DNA of 64,000 bases from contig NZ_JUUZ01000004.1 of the NCBI RefSeq assembly GCF_001074155.1, positions 1 to 64,000 of the forward strand, in the 5' to 3' direction. This document shows, in pieces, positions 60,553-64,000 of this stretch. Position 1 is the first letter of the stretch. Every line of letters starts with the position of its first letter. Origin of the DNA: Streptococcus pseudopneumoniae (lineage in GTDB: Bacteria > Bacillota > Bacilli > Lactobacillales > Streptococcaceae). The notes below the pieces were generated by a model that saw only the letters and a program-made list of their open reading frames with translations, searched no databases and was not told the origin of the DNA. The translations under genes and the position numbers were made by a program.

Positions 60553-62655
60553 TTAGGCTTTTTCACGAATGACCAAAACACCATCTTCCATGTCAGCTTC
60601 TAGGTGTTTAGCATCAAGGTTATCCAAGTGGAAGTCTGTGACTTTGTCACGGATTTGTTGTTCAACCACACGACGGAGTGGACGAACACCCATGACTTCA
60701 TCGTAGCCTTCTTCAGTCATGTATTCTTTAGCAGCTTCGCTCACTACCAAGTCAATGTCTTTCTTAGAAAGCGTCTTGTTAACTTCAACCAACATAAGGT
60801 CTACAATCTTAGAAAGATCTTCTTTGCTCAAGTGTGAGAATTCGATGACAGCATTGAAACGGTTAAGGAATTCTGGACGGAAGTAAGGTTTCAAACGATC
60901 CATAAGTTCTGGTTTATCAGCATCTTCTGTCAAGTTAGCTTCGTAACCAAAGCCTGCGTTTGAAGTTGCGATAATCACCGTATTCTTGAAGTTGACAGTG
61001 TTACCTTGACCATCTGTCAAACGACCATCATCCAAGACTTGAAGAAGCAGGGTAATCACTTGAGGATCCGCTTTTTCAATCTCATCAAGAAGGACGATTG
61101 AATATGGATTACGACGGACGCGTTCAGTTAATGTATTGTTGTTGTCATCGTAACCTACATAACCTGCAGTTGTACCAATCAATTTAGATACAGCTGTACG
61201 GTCGCTATATTCTGACATATCTAAACGGATGATAGCATCTTTCGTTCCGAACATATCAAGCGCTAATTGTTTGGCCAACTCAGTCTTACCAACACCAGTA
61301 GGACCTACAAAGAGGAAGCTACCGATTGGACGGTTACCTTCATCAAAACCAGCACGGTTACGACGGATAGCTTTTGCTACTGCTTCAACAGCCTTGTCTT
61401 GGCCAATAACTTTCGTTTGCAAACGGTGACCCATATCTTTCAATCGTTCGATATCAGTTGCACCCATTTGTGACACTGGGATTCCAGTCATCCGTTCGAC
61501 AGACTCAGCTACATCATTTACAGTAGCTGTAACCTTGTGATCTTCTGTATGATTAGCAATTTGCTTTTCAAGCTCTTCGATACGGACTTTTGCATTTAGA
61601 GCTGCTTCATAATCTTCTTTAGCCGCAGCTTCTTCTTGTTTAGTTTTTTCCGCTTGAATTTCGTGCTCAACTGCATGTACATCTGTAACTGGGTGTTGTG
61701 CTGCCAAGTGAGCAGCTGTCACATCCACAAGGTCAATAGCCTTATCCGGCAAGCTACGTTGTGGAATATATTGAACAGAGTAATCAACGGCAGCTTTCAA
61801 GACTTCATCTGGCAAAATAACATTGTGGTGTTGTTGATAAAGATCTCGAATACCTTGAAGAATCTTGAAAGTATCTTCAGCAGATGGAGCATTAACCTTC
61901 ACTTCGTTGAAACGACGAGCAAGGGCTGCGTTTTTCAAGATGGTATTACGGTATTCATCTTGAGTTGTTGCACCAATCACTGTCAATTCCCCACGTGAAA
62001 GAGCTGGTTTCAAGATATCAGCAAGACCTTTAGACCCTTGACCATCACCTGTGCTACCAGCACCAAGAATTTGGTGAATTTCGTCGAAGAAAAGGATAAT
62101 ATTTCCAGCTTCTTTGACTTCGTTTACCAAGTTTTGAATGTTTTCTTCAAAGCTACCACGGTATTGAGTACCAGCTTCAAGTCCAGAAATATCAATAGAA
62201 ATAATCTCTTTGTTCTTGATTGCTGCCGGAACATCACCATTTACAATTGCTTGTGCAAGCCCTTCTACTACAGCCGTTTTACCAACACCAGCATCACCGA
62301 CGAGAACTGGATTATTCTTTGTGCGACGAGAAAGAATTTCAGAAGTTTCTTGAATCTCCTTATTACGTCCAATAACTGGATCTAACTTACCTTCACGTGC
62401 TTCTGCTGTTAAGTTACGTCCAAGTTTTGCAAGAACCCCATCTTGTTTCATACCTTTACCTTGAACGTACTGAGCTTGTTCACTTTCTTCGCTTGGAAGT
62501 TGACCAGTTTGACGGTAAATAGCGAATTCTTCAGGCGTTACTTCACGGCCGTTAATCAAGTAACGACGGTTTTCTGAACTGTATCCACGCATACCACCCA
62601 TCAATTGGTTAAATAAATCATCCATGTTGTTAAAGTTATTAAAGTTGTTATTCAT
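60553..62655 (-). CDS. clpL: ATP-dependent chaperone ClpL
   Basis: 700 residues, two AAA+ modules. Asn-rich N-terminus ([17 protein letters not shown]), Walker A GDAGVGKT (~120) and FFDEIHQ, a middle coiled segment (~320-375), second Walker A GPTGVGKT (~430) and LLDEIEKA, C-terminal D2 small domain. No classical Clp N-domain and no ClpP-binding loop is evident, consistent with ClpL as a stand-alone heat-shock disaggregase. Behind a CtsR-like operator and a 280-base leader with a small ORF. Confidence 0.95.
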   Translation of the reverse strand: MNNNFNNFNNMDDLFNQLMGGMRGYSSENRRYLINGREVTPEEFAIYRQTGQLPSEESEQAQYVQGKGMKQDGVLAKLGRNLTAEAREGKLDPVIGRNKEIQETSEILSRRTKNNPVLVGDAGVGKTAVVEGLAQAIVNGDVPAAIKNKEIISIDISGLEAGTQYRGSFEENIQNLVNEVKEAGNIILFFDEIHQILGAGSTGDGQGSKGLADILKPALSRGELTVIGATTQDEYRNTILKNAALARRFNEVKVNAPSAEDTFKILQGIRDLYQQHHNVILPDEVLKAAVDYSVQYIPQRSLPDKAIDLVDVTAAHLAAQHPVTDVHAVEHEIQAEKTKQEEAAAKEDYEAALNAKVRIEELEKQIANHTEDHKVTATVNDVAESVERMTGIPVSQMGATDIERLKDMGHRLQTKVIGQDKAVEAVAKAIRRNRAGFDEGNRPIGSFLFVGPTGVGKTELAKQLALDMFGTKDAIIRLDMSEYSDRTAVSKLIGTTAGYVGYDDNNNTLTERVRRNPYSIVLLDEIEKADPQVITLLLQVLDDGRLTDGQGNTVNFKNTVIIATSNAGFGYEANLTEDADKPELMDRLKPYFRPEFLNRFNAVIEFSHLSKEDLSKIVDLMLVEVNKTLSKKDIDLVVSEAAKEYMTEEGYDEVMGVRPLRRVVEQQIRDKVTDFHLDNLDAKHLEADMEDGVLVIREKA

Positions 62656-62735
62656 ATTTCATACCTCGTTTGTTTTCAAATTTACTTAGTCAAAACAATT
62701 TGACTTTCTCTGACCTTTGTTTCAAAAAATTTAGA

Positions 62736-62828
62736 CTAGCTATTTGCTACTCTACGTATAATTTCAGGTTTTTCTTTATCCAATACAGGTTTTTCGATTG
62801 GACTTCTAAAAATACTAATGTTAACCAT
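62736..62828 (-). CDS. Small ORF (30 aa) in the clpL leader
   Basis: ATG at 62828 follows AAGAGGTAC (eight to ten bases upstream). The peptide starts MVNISIFRSPIEKP and ends EIIRRVANS before TAG. It is inside the clpL transcript, 80 bases before the chaperone. Pneumococcus has an annotated small gene in the same interval. It may be a leader peptide or a small protein. The rest of the 62656-63058 gap holds the CtsR site, promoter and pflB terminator. Confidence 0.6.
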   Translation of the reverse strand: MVNISIFRSPIEKPVLDKEKPEIIRRVANS

Positions 62829-62936
62829 AGGTTGTACCTCTTTTCTAGGTTTTACCCATACTTTGATCTTAAGATACTATATACAATCACCTTAAAATCA
62901 AGGTTTTCTAAGGACTTTCCTTATCCTTATGTTCTT

Positions 62937-62986
62937 AGTATATCACTTTGGTCAGTTTTAGTCAAGAGATTTGACCAATTTTGACT
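62937..62986 (-). promoter_or_regulatory. clpL promoter with CtsR operator
   Basis: Minus-strand TTGACT (62965-62960), 17-base spacer, TATACT (62942-62937). Just upstream, AGTCAAAATTGGTCAAA (62986-62970) matches the CtsR heptad repeat with one mismatch. CtsR repression of clpL is known in streptococci. Confidence 0.82.
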
Positions 62987-63011
62987 ATTTTTTTTAAAAA
63001 ATTTTTATAAC

Positions 63012-63039
63012 AAAAAACCAGTCAGAGTGACTGGTTTTT
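63012..63039 (-). terminator. pflB terminator
   Basis: AAAAACCAGTCA / TGACTGGTTTTT perfect stem, loop CTC, followed on the minus strand by TTG and T run. Confidence 0.9.
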
Positions 63040-63058
63040 GATTTACTATTTATAAATC

Positions 63059-64000
63059 TTAGCTCAATGCATCATCCATTGAAAGAACTTCGTGGAAGAC
63101 ACGTTGTGTTAATTCAGTTTTTTGTTCTGGAGTGAGGTATTTAGTGTTTACACAGTATCCAGAGATACGTACGATTACGTCTTCACCTGACATGATCTTT
63201 TCGTAAACATCGTTCAAGTCCATAACGTTCAAGTTAACGTGTTGTCCACCGTTTTCGAAGTAACCATCAAGGATTGTTACCAAGTTATCAACTTGTTCGT
63301 CACGAGTTTTACCAAGAGCACGTGGTGAAACTTGTGTTGTCAATGAGATACCATCAGCTGCATAACCAAAGTCAAGGCTAGCAAGTGAGTTCAAGTTTTG
63401 CAACCATCCACCTTTAGCTTTGTTAGATGGGTTAGCACCTGGTGAGAAGAATTCAAGTTTAGACAAGTTCACAGAACCATCTTCGTTGAGGTATACACCT
63501 TTGTGGACTGGTGAGTTACCAGTTTGTTTAGAGTAAGCAACGTTAGATGTGATTGTCAAAAGTGATACAGTAGCTTCTGCGTCTTTGTAAAGTTTGTGGC
63601 TACGTAGACGAGTTGTGTAAGCTTCGATCAACCATTCTGCCAATTCGTTTGAACGTGGGTCATCTTCACCCCAACGTGGGTATTCACCGATTGTTTCGTA
63701 ATCGTAGATGTAGCCATTTTCGTCACGGATTGGTTTAACTGTAGCGTACTTGATAGCTGACAATGTATCAACAGTGTTAGCAAATCCACAGATACCGAAT
63801 CCCATGTTAGCACGTTGTTTAGTTGGCAAGAAGGCCATTTGAACAGCTTCGTAGTTGTACTTATCAGTCATGTAGTGGATGATGTTCAAAGCATCTACGT
63901 AAGTGTCAGTCAACCAGTCAAGAGATTTTTCAAAGTTTGCTTTAACTGATTCGAATTCAAGAACTTCGTCACGGATTGGTTCGATGTCAAATACTTTATA
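63059..64000 (-). CDS. pflB: Formate C-acetyltransferase (pyruvate formate-lyase), C-terminal part
   Basis: The last 314 residues; the start and the catalytic Cys-Cys pair lie beyond the window edge. The reading frame is open from base 64000. The glycyl-radical motif is seen as [15 protein letters not shown], where the Gly of SGYC carries the radical. Converts pyruvate and CoA to acetyl-CoA and formate under anaerobic conditions. Codon use is highly biased, as in abundant proteins. Confidence 0.96.
   Translation of the reverse strand, partial: YKVFDIEPIRDEVLEFESVKANFEKSLDWLTDTYVDALNIIHYMTDKYNYEAVQMAFLPTKQRANMGFGICGFANTVDTLSAIKYATVKPIRDENGYIYDYETIGEYPRWGEDDPRSNELAEWLIEAYTTRLRSHKLYKDAEATVSLLTITSNVAYSKQTGNSPVHKGVYLNEDGSVNLSKLEFFSPGANPSNKAKGGWLQNLNSLASLDFGYAADGISLTTQVSPRALGKTRDEQVDNLVTILDGYFENGGQHVNLNVMDLNDVYEKIMSGEDVIVRISGYCVNTKYLTPEQKTELTQRVFHEVLSMDDALS

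Overview
The window is chromosomal DNA from a low-GC firmicute, almost certainly a Streptococcus of the mitis/pneumoniae/oralis group. The evidence is a BOX-type repeat at the left edge, a RitR orphan regulator with Asn53 and Cys128, MapZ, a PBP1a and AliA very like the pneumococcal proteins, the mevalonate operon followed by liaFSR, and the pheS-GNAT-pheT arrangement. Most of it is core genome, but the order of blocks differs from the pneumococcal one. No rRNA, tRNA, CRISPR array, prophage or intact insertion sequence was seen.

Layout. 1-9 kb: BOX repeat, asnS, aspC and a TseB-like protein, an FMN reductase, an orphan O-antigen-ligase-like membrane protein, birA, ackA and a YtxK-like methyltransferase. 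8.8-11.4 kb: pyrG with a candidate CTP-sensing attenuator, and rpoE (delta) with a TTG start. 11.4-16.7 kb: two ABC export modules. One has a TetR gene with tandem operators and decayed or tiny ORFs on either side. 16.8-21.1 kb: pheT, a GNAT gene and pheS behind a T-box. 21.1-30.5 kb: LdcB-type carboxypeptidase, HIT protein, M42 peptidase, two lipoproteins, brnQ, rhodanese, a UDG-family protein, pepV, nitroreductase, a decayed amino-acid-binding protein and a phosphoesterase. 30.6-33.4 kb: an Xre regulator with three small membrane proteins behind a promoter with paired operators, then a TDT-family carrier. 33.5-42.2 kb: mutS2, cvpA, zapA, rnhC (possibly leaderless), lepB, recD2 and tig. 42.3-50.9 kb: liaRSF, the mevalonate operon, ritR and gnd. 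50.9-57.7 kb: mapZ, an RlmL-type methyltransferase, rnpB, gpsB, ypsA-like, recU and pbp1a, which form a division and wall-synthesis cluster. 57.8-64 kb: aliA, luxS, clpL behind a CtsR site and a leader ORF, and the 3' part of pflB.

How the genes fit together. The mevalonate enzymes make the isoprenoid precursors for undecaprenyl phosphate, and LiaFSR next door monitors envelope stress. MapZ, GpsB, ZapA and PBP1a position and build the septum. AckA and PflB belong to mixed-acid fermentation. AliA, BrnQ, PepV, the M42 peptidase and AspC handle peptide and amino-acid supply.

The most notable points are the absence of dexB and the capsule locus between luxS and aliA, a PBP1a with SSMK in place of STMK, the Xre/DUF3278 module with twin operators, the pyrG attenuator, the TetR tandem palindromes, the possibly leaderless rnhC and the small ORF in the clpL leader. 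Motifs, spacings and palindromes were read directly from the sequence. Family names and comparisons with pneumococcus rest on recall, because no search was run.
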